In this document: positions 1 through 5,175 of the stretch, piece after piece | Position numbering within the stretch: position 1 is the stretch's first letter | Layout of the letters: the number at the start of each line of letters is the position of its first letter | NCBI GenBank assembly: GCA_903904805.1 | Contig: CAIVDX010000150.1 | Location: 1-5,175, forward strand | Direction: 5' to 3' | DNA from: an uncultured Rhodospirillales bacterium | GTDB lineage: Bacteria; Pseudomonadota; Alphaproteobacteria; Acetobacterales; Acetobacteraceae | Length of the DNA stretch: 5,175 bases | Position numbers and translations under genes: made by a program | Notes under the pieces: model-generated | Databases searched by the model: none | What the model saw: only the letters and a program-made list of their open reading frames with translations | What the model was told of the DNA's origin: nothing

Positions 1-16
1 AGCAATGGAACTTCAT
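1..16 (-). CDS. Probable start of the next gene (first five codons only)
   Basis: An ATG at 16-14 opens a frame reading MKFHC before the window ends. GAGGGG lies ten bases upstream (32-27), which is a credible though slightly long ribosome binding spacing. The ATG follows the carboxypeptidase stop by 24 bases, so the operon probably continues to the left. Five residues are too few to assign a family. The Cys at position 5 may or may not belong to a metal-binding motif. Confidence 0.4.
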
Positions 17-40
17 GGTCGCCACACCCCTCGCGCGTGG

Positions 41-1543
41 TCAGCCTGCGAGATAGCGGCTGACCAAATGATTCTGAAAATCTGTTGGGTCCAGTGTCTT
101 GCCGGTCGCGGCAAGAAGCAAGTCGTTATAGCCCAGCAGGCTTCCCTTATTGTGGATGCGTGGCCGCAGCCAGCCGGTGAGCGCGCCGAGATTGCCCAGC
201 GCCAATTCGCCATCCAGCCCCGGCAGCTCGCGCCGCGCCGCGCCCATCAGCTGGGCCGCGCCCATCGCGCCCAGCGTGTAGCTGGGGAAATAGCCGAACG
301 CGCCGTCATACCAATGGATGTCCTGCAGGCAGCCCTTCGCGTCGTTCGGCGGGGTGATGCCCAGCAGCGCCTGCATCCCATCGTTCCACGCCCCCGGCAG
401 ATCGGCCACCGCCAGATCCCCCGAGATCAGCGCCTGCTCCAGCCGGAAACGCAGGATCACGTGCGCCGGATAGGTCATCTCGTCGGCATCCACCCGGATG
501 AACCCGCGTGACACGCGCCGCCACAGCGCGCCCAGATTGGCTGGCACGAAGGCCGGGTCATTGCCGAAGCTTTGCCGCAGGATCGGCGCGAGCCAGGTCA
601 GATAGGCATCCGACCGGCAGGCCTGCATCTCGATGATCAGCGACTGGCTTTCATGCACGCCCATGCCGGCGGCCTCGCCAACCGGCTGGCGCGCCCAGGC
701 CTCGGGCAGCCCGCGCTCATACAGCGCATGACCGGTCTCATGCATCACGCCCATCAGCGCCTGGGCGAAATCGGCCTCGTCATAGCGGGTGGTGATGCGC
801 ACATCGGTGCGGGTGCCGCCGCAGAACGGGTGCACCGAGCGATCCAGCCGCGCATGGTCGTAATCCAGCCCTGCCGCGGCCGAGAGCCGACGGCACAGCT
901 CCTCCTGCGTGGCCACCGCGAACGGCCCGGTCGGCTTGAGCGGGGCAGGCCGCGCGGCCTGCAATTCCAGCGCGCGGGGCAGGGCGCGTTCGAGGAAGGT
1001 CTCATACTGCGCGAACACCGGCGCCACGTCGCTGGCGGTGATGCCGTGCTGATAGCCATCCATCAGCGCGTCATACGGGCTCATGCCCAGCCGGGCCGAC
1101 AGAGCGGCGGCGTTCTCGCGCGCCAGCCGCACCACCTCGGCCAGGCTGTCGGCCACCATGGCGAAGTCCGACAGCGCGCGCGCCTCGCGCCAGACCTTCT
1201 CGCAGGCCGAGTTGGCGCGCGCGGTGGCCTCCACCAGACTGGCATCGACGGCGGTGGCGCGGGTGTGGCCACGGCGCATCAGCGCGAGATTGGCGCGATC
1301 CCACGCGCCCTCCGGCGGCGCGGCCTCGGCGCGGTCCAGCCAGTCGGCAACCTCCGGCGCGGTGCCCAGCTCATGCATCAGGCCATACAGCACCGCGATC
1401 TGATCGCCGCGGCTGGCCGCGCCGCCCGGCGGCATCATCGCCGAGCTGTCCCACCCGAGCATCGCGCTCGCCTCGCCGAGCGTGGCGATCCGCGCGGCGC
1501 GGGCCTGCAGCAGCGCGTAGGCGGACTCGGCCATCGCGTTCAT
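41..1543 (-). CDS. Thermostable carboxypeptidase 1-type M32 zinc metallocarboxypeptidase
   Basis: This is a cytosolic peptidase of MEROPS family M32, which removes C-terminal residues from peptides with broad specificity, proline being the usual exception. The 500-residue length is normal. The family motifs are complete, numbered from the start chosen here: GWDSSAMMPPGGA near 30-42, HPFCGGTRTDVRITTRY (238-254), the zinc-binding HETGH (268-272) with its catalytic Glu at 269, HESQS (297-301) whose Glu 298 is the expected third zinc ligand, RVDADEMTYPAHVILRF (350-366), and DIHWYDGAFGYFPSYTLG (408-425). There is no signal peptide or membrane segment. The frame extends upstream to an ATG at 1567, inside surf1. 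I prefer the ATG at 1543 because it forms a four-base ATGA overlap with the surf1 stop and has AAGG ten bases upstream; the ATG at 1534 is also possible. It looks intact and active. A direct link to oxidase function is not evident. Confidence 0.96.
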   Translation of the reverse strand: MNAMAESAYALLQARAARIATLGEASAMLGWDSSAMMPPGGAASRGDQIAVLYGLMHELGTAPEVADWLDRAEAAPPEGAWDRANLALMRRGHTRATAVDASLVEATARANSACEKVWREARALSDFAMVADSLAEVVRLARENAAALSARLGMSPYDALMDGYQHGITASDVAPVFAQYETFLERALPRALELQAARPAPLKPTGPFAVATQEELCRRLSAAAGLDYDHARLDRSVHPFCGGTRTDVRITTRYDEADFAQALMGVMHETGHALYERGLPEAWARQPVGEAAGMGVHESQSLIIEMQACRSDAYLTWLAPILRQSFGNDPAFVPANLGALWRRVSRGFIRVDADEMTYPAHVILRFRLEQALISGDLAVADLPGAWNDGMQALLGITPPNDAKGCLQDIHWYDGAFGYFPSYTLGAMGAAQLMGAARRELPGLDGELALGNLGALTGWLRPRIHNKGSLLGYNDLLLAATGKTLDPTDFQNHLVSRYLAG

Positions 1544-2265
1544 CGCCGCGCCGCCTTGCGCAGCCACAGCGCGTAGATCACCGACAGCACCGCGGCGAGG
1601 CCGAACCAGGTCAGCGCGTAGCTCAGATGGTCGTTCGGCGGGCGCGGCAGGCGTTGGGCGGGCAGGGGGAAATGCCCGGCCGGCGGCGGTTCGGCGATCG
1701 CGACCAGGATATAGGGCACCACGCGCGCCAGCCCGAGCGCCTCACCGATCTTCGCCGCGTTCGGCGAGTAGAAATGCAGCCGCGCCACGTCGTCATTCGG
1801 CGTGAAGCTGCCGCCGTCGTCGCGCAAGCGGGCATAGCCCTCGAAAATGCTGTCGGGCGTGTCGAGCACCGCGTTCACCTCCGGCGCCCAGCCGCGATCG
1901 ACCAGGATCGGCAGCCCATCCGCCAGCATCAGCGGCTGGATCACCCGCGAGCCGATCTGCTCGCCCTGCCTGGTGGGCCGCACCTCCGACAGATAGCGCG
2001 CGGTCCGGGTGGGATCGATGCGACCGCTGACGAAGATCTTGGTGAACTGCTCCGGCGCCTCCGGCGCCGGGATCGCCGGCGCCGCCTCGGCGGCATCGAT
2101 CCGCGCGAGGATCGCCTGCTTCTCGCCGCGCCGCTGCAGCTGCCAGATGCCCAGGCCCAGCAGCACGACCACCATCACCACCGTGGCGATGGTGGGCAAC
2201 AGAATGCGCTGGCGCAGCGGCTTTTGCGGGCCCGGCGGGCGGCCCATCGGGCGGCGACGACTCAT
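1540..2265 (-). CDS. surf1: SURF1 family cytochrome oxidase assembly factor
   Basis: The 241-residue protein has the SURF1 plan of two membrane helices around a periplasmic domain. The basic N-terminus (MSRRRP) leads to helix 1 (about 21-40), which ends in the signature GLGIWQLQRR (37-46). The periplasmic part holds VSGRIDP (79-85), the G-x-x-G region near 101-105 and LVDRGWAP (121-128). The closing signature NDHLSYALTWFGLA (211-224) starts helix 2, and the tail LRKAARR is basic. SURF1 proteins bind heme a and aid its insertion into subunit I; the conserved His of the closing signature (H213 here) is implicated in heme binding in bacterial homologues. An Ala/Pro/Glu-rich linker at 61-72 contains a repeated APE unit. 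The start at 2265 has GAGGG seven bases upstream, overlapping the DUF983 stop. The stop overlaps the next gene's ATG in an ATGA junction. Confidence 0.97.
   Translation of the reverse strand: MSRRRPMGRPPGPQKPLRQRILLPTIATVVMVVVLLGLGIWQLQRRGEKQAILARIDAAEAAPAIPAPEAPEQFTKIFVSGRIDPTRTARYLSEVRPTRQGEQIGSRVIQPLMLADGLPILVDRGWAPEVNAVLDTPDSIFEGYARLRDDGGSFTPNDDVARLHFYSPNAAKIGEALGLARVVPYILVAIAEPPPAGHFPLPAQRLPRPPNDHLSYALTWFGLAAVLSVIYALWLRKAARR
2051..2068. repeat. Nine-base tandem duplication inside surf1
   Basis: TCCGGCGCC occurs twice head to tail (2051-2059 and 2060-2068). On the minus strand it encodes the doubled tripeptide APE-APE in the SURF1 linker. It keeps the frame and lies next to the inverted repeat at 2062-2084, so it probably reflects local slippage in a tolerant region. 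Confidence 0.6.
2062..2084. repeat. GC-rich inverted repeat inside surf1
   Basis: Two perfectly complementary 9-base arms (2062-2070 and 2076-2084, CGGCGCCGG and CCGGCGCCG) flank a five-base loop. They fall in the part of surf1 that encodes the Ala/Pro-rich linker after the first helix. The structure could form a hairpin in the mRNA. It may equally be a by-product of GCG/GCC and CCG codons in a GC-rich gene. No T-run follows, so it is not an intrinsic terminator. Confidence 0.5.
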
Positions 2266-2272
2266 CGACGAT

Positions 2273-2277
2273 CCCTC
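2273..2277 (-). promoter_or_regulatory. Ribosome binding site of surf1, overlapping the DUF983 stop
   Basis: GAGGG on the minus strand sits seven bases before the surf1 ATG and shares two bases with the TGA of the DUF983 gene. It is among the clearest Shine-Dalgarno sites in the window and fixes the surf1 start at 2265. The arrangement suggests that ribosomes ending the DUF983 gene can restart on surf1. Confidence 0.75.
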
Positions 2278-2650
2278 ACATGGAGTGTTCGGTCGAGCGC
2301 ACGCGATATTGCTGCGCCACCAGCGCGGCCTTCAGCGGTCGCAGCATCGCGATCGCCCCGGGAAACGCCAACGCCGGCCACAGCACCACATGCACCCATA
2401 ACGGCGGATTGAAATGGAATTCCACCCAGAACGCCAGCACCACCAGAATGGTGCCCAGCACCAGCATCACCGCGAAGGCCGCGCCGTCGCCGGTGTCGCA
2501 GGCCCGCAGATCGAGCCCGCACACGAGGCAGTGATCGCGCACCGTCAGCACCCCCGCGAACAACGGCCCCCTGCCACAGCGCGGGCAGCGACAGCGCACC
2601 GCCGTCGCCAGAATCCCCAGCTGGGGTGACGCGGGAGCCGCGTCGGTCAT
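2276..2650 (-). CDS. DUF983 family membrane protein with two CxxC pairs
   Basis: The product is a 124-residue protein of the DUF983 family, whose function is not established. The N-terminal half carries CPRCGRGPLF (22-31) and CLVCGLDL (41-48), which give a four-cysteine zinc-ribbon-like arrangement (C22, C25, C41, C44). Extra cysteines sit at 20 and 51. The family-type GDG motif (54-56) comes just before two hydrophobic helices (about 57-78 and 81-102), and a short charged tail follows. Members commonly lie between ctaE and surf1 in alphaproteobacterial oxidase operons, as here, so a role in oxidase assembly is a reasonable inference from position. The cysteine pairs could bind zinc or another metal, but nothing in the sequence says which. 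The ATG at 2650 is the only plausible start, since the next Met is inside the first helix. Its TGA overlaps the ribosome binding site of surf1. Confidence 0.93.
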   Translation of the reverse strand: MTDAAPASPQLGILATAVRCRCPRCGRGPLFAGVLTVRDHCLVCGLDLRACDTGDGAAFAVMLVLGTILVVLAFWVEFHFNPPLWVHVVLWPALAFPGAIAMLRPLKAALVAQQYRVRSTEHSM

Positions 2651-2669
2651 CGGCCCGGACCGCCCGGCC

Positions 2670-3518
2670 TTAGCCGGCGGTCGGACCCGCGCCCCACCAA
2701 TAGATCGCCACGAACAGGAACAGCCACACCACGTCCACGAAGTGCCAATACCAGGCCGCCGCCTCGAAGCCGAAATGCCGCTCCACGGTGAAGCTGCCCC
2801 GCATCGCGCGGAACCAGCACACCGTCAGGAAGATGGTGCCGACGATCACGTGGAAGCCATGGAACCCCGTCGCCAGGAAGAACACCGACGGATACACGCC
2901 GCCATTGATGAACTTGAACGGCGCGTCGGAATATTCGATCGCCTGGAAGGTGGTAAAGCTCAGACCCAGCAGAATGGTCAGCCCCAGGCCCCATTTCAGC
3001 GCGTTCCGGTTGCCGGTCAGCAGCCCGTGATGCGCCCAGGTGATGGTGGTGCCGGAGAGCAGCAGGATCATCGTGTTCAGGAAGGGCAGGTGGAACGGGT
3101 CGAACGTGTGCACCCCCACCGGCGGCCACACCGCGGCGGCCTGGCCGGCGACATGCTCGGGGAACAGCGCGAAGTGGAAATAGCCCCAGAAGAAGGCACT
3201 GAAGAACATCACCTCCGAGGCGATGAACATCGTCATGCCGTAGCGCAGACCCAGCTGCACCACCTTGGAATGCATCCCCGGCGTGCCGCTCTCCTTCAGC
3301 ACATCGCGCCACCACAAAAACGCGGTGGTGAAGATGCCGAGCAGGCCGATGATCAGCAGCGCGAAGCCCATGTCATGCATCGCCAGCACGCCGCCGAACA
3401 CGGTCAGGCCGCCGCTCATCGCGCCCACCAGCGGCCACGGGCTGGGATCGACCAGGTGATAAGGCTGCTTCAGCCCCGAGCTGGTCGGCGGGAGAATGGC
3501 GTGGCTGTCGGTGCTCAT
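2670..3518 (-). CDS. ctaE: Cytochrome c oxidase subunit III
   Basis: This is the third core subunit of the aa3 oxidase. It holds no redox cofactor; in the family it stabilises subunit I and sustains turnover and proton uptake. At 282 residues it has the seven-helix length of the mitochondrial and alphaproteobacterial form. Hallmarks visible in order are PYHLVDPSPWPL near 19-30, the helix III motif ASEVMFFSAFFWGYFH (100-115) with the conserved Glu at 102, WPPVGV (131-136), LPFLNTMILLLSG (144-156), HH at 163-164, HGFHVIVG (220-227), and HFGFEAAAWYWHFVDVVW (248-265). The start at 3518 has AGGG seven bases upstream (3529-3526). The gene begins 40 bases after the coxF-like stop. In most alphaproteobacterial operons ctaG would sit in that gap; here nothing does. 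A 19-base gap separates it from the DUF983 gene. Confidence 0.98.
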   Translation of the reverse strand: MSTDSHAILPPTSSGLKQPYHLVDPSPWPLVGAMSGGLTVFGGVLAMHDMGFALLIIGLLGIFTTAFLWWRDVLKESGTPGMHSKVVQLGLRYGMTMFIASEVMFFSAFFWGYFHFALFPEHVAGQAAAVWPPVGVHTFDPFHLPFLNTMILLLSGTTITWAHHGLLTGNRNALKWGLGLTILLGLSFTTFQAIEYSDAPFKFINGGVYPSVFFLATGFHGFHVIVGTIFLTVCWFRAMRGSFTVERHFGFEAAAWYWHFVDVVWLFLFVAIYWWGAGPTAG

Positions 3519-3525
3519 GTGCGTA

Positions 3526-3529
3526 CCCT
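3526..3529 (-). promoter_or_regulatory. Ribosome binding site of ctaE
   Basis: AGGG on the minus strand lies seven bases before the ctaE ATG at 3518, in the 40-base gap after the coxF-like gene. It supports independent initiation of ctaE. Confidence 0.6.
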
Positions 3530-3558
3530 GTGCGGGAGGTGTCGGGGAAGAAGATCGA

Positions 3559-3702
3559 TCATTGCTGGCTCAGCTTGACGATGGTGAGCGCGAAAAACAT
3601 CACCACCATGCCAACCAGAACCACCAGCATCGCCAGATTGCGGCCGCGACGCTGCTTGTAGAGGGCCGCCGTCTGCTCCGGGGTGAGCTTCACCACGTCC
3701 AT
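3559..3702 (-). CDS. coxF: Small single-pass membrane protein of the CoxF type in the oxidase operon
   Basis: I translated a 47-residue frame from the ATG at 3702 to the TGA at 3559. The polar N-terminus (MDVVKLTPEQTAAL) is followed by a basic patch, KQRRGR (17-22), one hydrophobic helix (about 23-42) and a short tail, TIVKLSQQ. The basic patch suggests an N-in topology. Short proteins with this plan, ending near TIVKL, occur in alphaproteobacterial cox operons between ctaB and ctaG/ctaE and are labelled CoxF or hypothetical. Their molecular role is not established; assembly or stabilisation of the oxidase is an inference from position. The start overlaps the ctaB stop (TGATG), and no strong Shine-Dalgarno site precedes it, so translation probably depends on ribosomes finishing ctaB. 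It could instead be mistaken for a CtaG N-terminal stub, but it lacks the periplasmic copper-binding domain and the CtaG-type sequence after its helix. The family assignment rests on memory of the pattern and on synteny. Confidence 0.85.
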   Translation of the reverse strand: MDVVKLTPEQTAALYKQRRGRNLAMLVVLVGMVVMFFALTIVKLSQQ

Positions 3703-4637
3703 CACGACCACGGCCCCAAACGATCAACCGCCAGCGCGCCGAACAGCAGGAACAGATAGAGCAGCGAGAATTTGAAGGTCGCCCGCGCCGGCGCGTCCTT
3801 GGTCAGGCTGCGGCCGGTCTCGTCCTGTGCGTCGCGCACCACGCGGATCGCGTCGATCACGAACCAGGCGCCCAGCAGGCTGGCCGGCACGCCATAGATC
3901 GGCCCGGCGACACCCAACACCCAGGGCAGCACCGACACCGCGACCAGCACCAGCGTGTAGATCAACACCTGCCAGCGCGTGTGGCGCATGCCCTTGGCCA
4001 CCGGCAGCATCGGCACGTTGGCGCGCTTGTAGTCGTCATGCGCATACAGGCTGAGGGCCCAGAAATGCGGCGGCGTCCACAGGAAGATGATGGCGAACAT
4101 CAGGATCGGCAGCAGCGCGGTCCCGCCGGTCACCGCCGCCCAGCCGATCAGCGGCGGGAACGCGCCGGCGGCCCCGCCGATCACGATGTTCTGCGGCGTG
4201 CGGCGCTTCAGCCACATGGTGTAGATGCCGACATAGAACGCGATCGAGATCGCCAGCACCGAGGCGGCAACAACATTCGTCGCCAGCCCCAGCAGCAGCA
4301 CCGAGGCCACCGCCAGCGTGATGCCGTAGGCCAGCCCTTCCTCCGGCGCGATGCGACCGGCCGCGATGGGCCGCTGCGCGGTGCGGCGCATCACCGCATC
4401 GATGTCGCGGTCGAACCACATGTTCAGCGCGCCGGCCGCCCCGGCACCCACCGCGATGCAGAGCAACGCGATGGCGGCCACCACCGGATGCATATGCCCC
4501 GGTGCCACCCACAAAGCGATCGCGCCGGTATAGACCACCAGCGTGATCACCCGCGGCTTGAGCAGCATCAGCCAGTCCCGCAGGCTCGCGCCTGTCAGAT
4601 AGCCGGCTTCCGCAACAGGGACCGCACTCTCGCTCAT
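3702..4637 (-). CDS. ctaB: Protoheme IX farnesyltransferase (heme o synthase)
   Basis: The product is an integral membrane prenyltransferase of the UbiA superfamily. It adds a farnesyl group to heme b to make heme o, which heme a synthase (CtaA, not in this window) then converts to heme a for subunit I. The 311-residue length fits the family. The first Asp-rich motif is clear: N72, D76 and D80 within NMWFDRDID, followed by the family's MRRTAQRP. The second is the DDYKRANVPMLPV stretch at about 201-213, preceded by LWTPPHFWALSLYAHD. Several hydrophobic segments (about 33-45, 52-71, 103-121, 123-141, 151-168, 174-188, 223-243, 248-265, 289-305) match the expected roughly nine helices. I chose the ATG at 4637 rather than the GTG one codon upstream because AGAG sits 7 bases before the ATG but only 4 before the GTG. 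Its TGA shares one base with the next gene's ATG. Confidence 0.97.
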   Translation of the reverse strand: MSESAVPVAEAGYLTGASLRDWLMLLKPRVITLVVYTGAIALWVAPGHMHPVVAAIALLCIAVGAGAAGALNMWFDRDIDAVMRRTAQRPIAAGRIAPEEGLAYGITLAVASVLLLGLATNVVAASVLAISIAFYVGIYTMWLKRRTPQNIVIGGAAGAFPPLIGWAAVTGGTALLPILMFAIIFLWTPPHFWALSLYAHDDYKRANVPMLPVAKGMRHTRWQVLIYTLVLVAVSVLPWVLGVAGPIYGVPASLLGAWFVIDAIRVVRDAQDETGRSLTKDAPARATFKFSLLYLFLLFGALAVDRLGPWS

Positions 4638-4671
4638 CACGTTACTCTTTCAGCCAACCCGAAGAGCCGCC

Positions 4672-5175
4672 TCAGTGGATCTGAGGCAGTTCCTCGAAGG
4701 TGTGGAACGGCGGCGGGCTGCTCACCGTCCATTCCAGCGTGGTGGCACCCTCGCCCCAATAGTTGGCGGGCAGATGCTCCTTGCTGGTGAAGGTGCGGTA
4801 GCAGACATACAGGAAGATCAGCATCGAGAAGCCGCCGATATAGGAGCCGAACGACGCCACCTGGTTCCAGCCGGCAAACGCGGTCGGATAGTCAGGATAG
4901 CGGCGCGGCATGCCGGCCAGACCCAGGAAATGCATCGGGAAGAAGGTCAGGTTCACGCCGATGAACGTCACCCAGAAATGCACCTTGCCCCAGAACTCTG
5001 GATAGGGCTTCCCGGTGATCTTGCCGATCCAGTAATAGAAGCCGGCGAAGATCGAGAACACCGCGCCCAGGCTGAGCACATAGTGGAAGTGGGCGATCAC
5101 GTAATAGGTGTCATGCAGCGAATAGTCGATCGCCGCATTGGCCAGCACCACGCCGGTCACGCCGCCGATGGTGAA
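4672..5175 (-). CDS. ctaD: Cytochrome c oxidase subunit I, aa3 type (C-terminal part, 5' end outside window)
   Basis: This is the catalytic subunit of the inner-membrane heme-copper oxidase, which reduces oxygen to water and pumps protons. Only the last 167 residues are present; the frame is open to the window edge, beginning FTIGGVTGVVLAN. The helix X signature HDTYYVIAHFHYVLS is intact. By the known family structure, the His and Asp of HDTYY lie at the Mg site. The first His of AHFH (5091-5089) is the axial ligand of heme a3 and the second (5085-5083) that of heme a. Further family segments follow: a WVTFIGVNLTFFPMHFLGLAGMPRRYPDYP block, split here only by naming it, then the last membrane helix (about LIFLYVCYRTF) and a cytoplasmic tail ending FEELPQIH. 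The GTG at 5160 is an internal valine, not a start. CuB ligands and proton-channel residues lie upstream and cannot be checked. It is followed after 34 bases by ctaB. Confidence 0.98.
   Translation of the reverse strand, partial: FTIGGVTGVVLANAAIDYSLHDTYYVIAHFHYVLSLGAVFSIFAGFYYWIGKITGKPYPEFWGKVHFWVTFIGVNLTFFPMHFLGLAGMPRRYPDYPTAFAGWNQVASFGSYIGGFSMLIFLYVCYRTFTSKEHLPANYWGEGATTLEWTVSSPPPFHTFEELPQIH

Noticed and set aside
17..40. Possible terminator after the carboxypeptidase stop
   Set aside because: Only a short CCAC/GTGG pairing is present, with no T-run, and a ribosome binding site and ATG follow directly.
5..511. 168-residue open frame on the plus strand opposite the carboxypeptidase 3' end
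   Set aside because: It is antisense to the conserved C-terminal motifs of the M32 peptidase and resembles no known family.
1544..1567. Upstream start (ATG at 1567) adding eight residues to the carboxypeptidase
   Set aside because: It would lie 28 bases inside surf1. The ATG at 1543 gives the typical ATGA overlap and has AAGG ten bases upstream.
572..1576. 334-residue open frame on the plus strand opposite the carboxypeptidase and the end of surf1
   Set aside because: It is antisense to genes with full family motifs, is rich in Arg, Gly, His and Ala as expected of a GC-rich complementary frame, and shows no recognisable domain.
1627..2412. 261-residue open frame on the plus strand opposite surf1 and the DUF983 gene
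   Set aside because: It spans two well-supported minus-strand genes and consists of Arg/Asp/His/Gln-rich low-complexity sequence.
2647..3315. 222-residue open frame on the minus strand within ctaE in another frame
   Set aside because: It is an out-of-frame reading of ctaE, rich in Gly, Arg and Ala, with no independent start site or domain.
2742..3578. 278-residue open frame on the plus strand opposite ctaE
   Set aside because: It is the shadow of ctaE; no family motif, and its composition is dominated by Arg, His, Gln and Glu.
4638..4640. GTG at 4640 as the ctaB start
   Set aside because: The adjacent ATG at 4637 is a stronger start and is better spaced from the upstream AGAG.
3981..4790. 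269-residue open frame on the plus strand opposite ctaB and the end of ctaD
   Set aside because: Its low-complexity His/Arg/Gln/Gly composition is the mirror of membrane-protein codons; ctaB on the other strand is certain.

Overview
This window is a compact stretch of an aa3-type cytochrome c oxidase (complex IV) operon from a high-GC bacterium. Every gene lies on the minus strand, so transcription runs from the right end to the left end. The gene set and order (ctaD, ctaB, a coxF-like small gene, ctaE, a DUF983 gene, surf1), together with the mitochondria-like subunit sequences, point to an alphaproteobacterium. Within that class, I lean on general protein style towards Rhodospirillales/Acetobacteraceae. 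This placement is inference and was not tested.

Layout in transcription order. 5175-4672: the C-terminal 167 residues of oxidase subunit I (ctaD), cut by the window edge. 4637-3702: heme o synthase (ctaB/cyoE). 3702-3559: a 47-residue single-helix membrane protein of the CoxF type, whose start codon shares one base with the ctaB stop. 3518-2670: oxidase subunit III (ctaE). 2650-2276: a DUF983 membrane protein with two CxxC pairs. 2265-1540: SURF1 assembly factor. 1543-41: an M32 metallocarboxypeptidase whose ATG overlaps the surf1 stop in an ATGA junction. Near 16-1 a further start codon behind a purine-rich site probably opens the next gene. Gaps are 40 bases or fewer, no stretch above 300 bases lacks a gene, and I see no promoter or terminator. 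The genes are therefore probably co-transcribed from a promoter to the right of the window.

How the genes work together: subunit I carries the hemes and CuB, and subunit III completes the core. CtaB farnesylates heme b to heme o, the precursor of heme a. SURF1 helps place heme a into subunit I. The CoxF-like and DUF983 proteins have no firmly established biochemical role but recur in oxidase operons. The carboxypeptidase is a cytosolic peptidase with no obvious oxidase function, yet it is tightly coupled to surf1.

The most notable points are the absence of ctaG (cox11, CuB delivery) from its usual place between the coxF-like gene and ctaE, the translationally coupled carboxypeptidase, and the cysteine-rich DUF983 protein. 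I see no mobile element, CRISPR array, RNA gene or undescribed defence-like system. Most of this window is ordinary respiratory-chain housekeeping.
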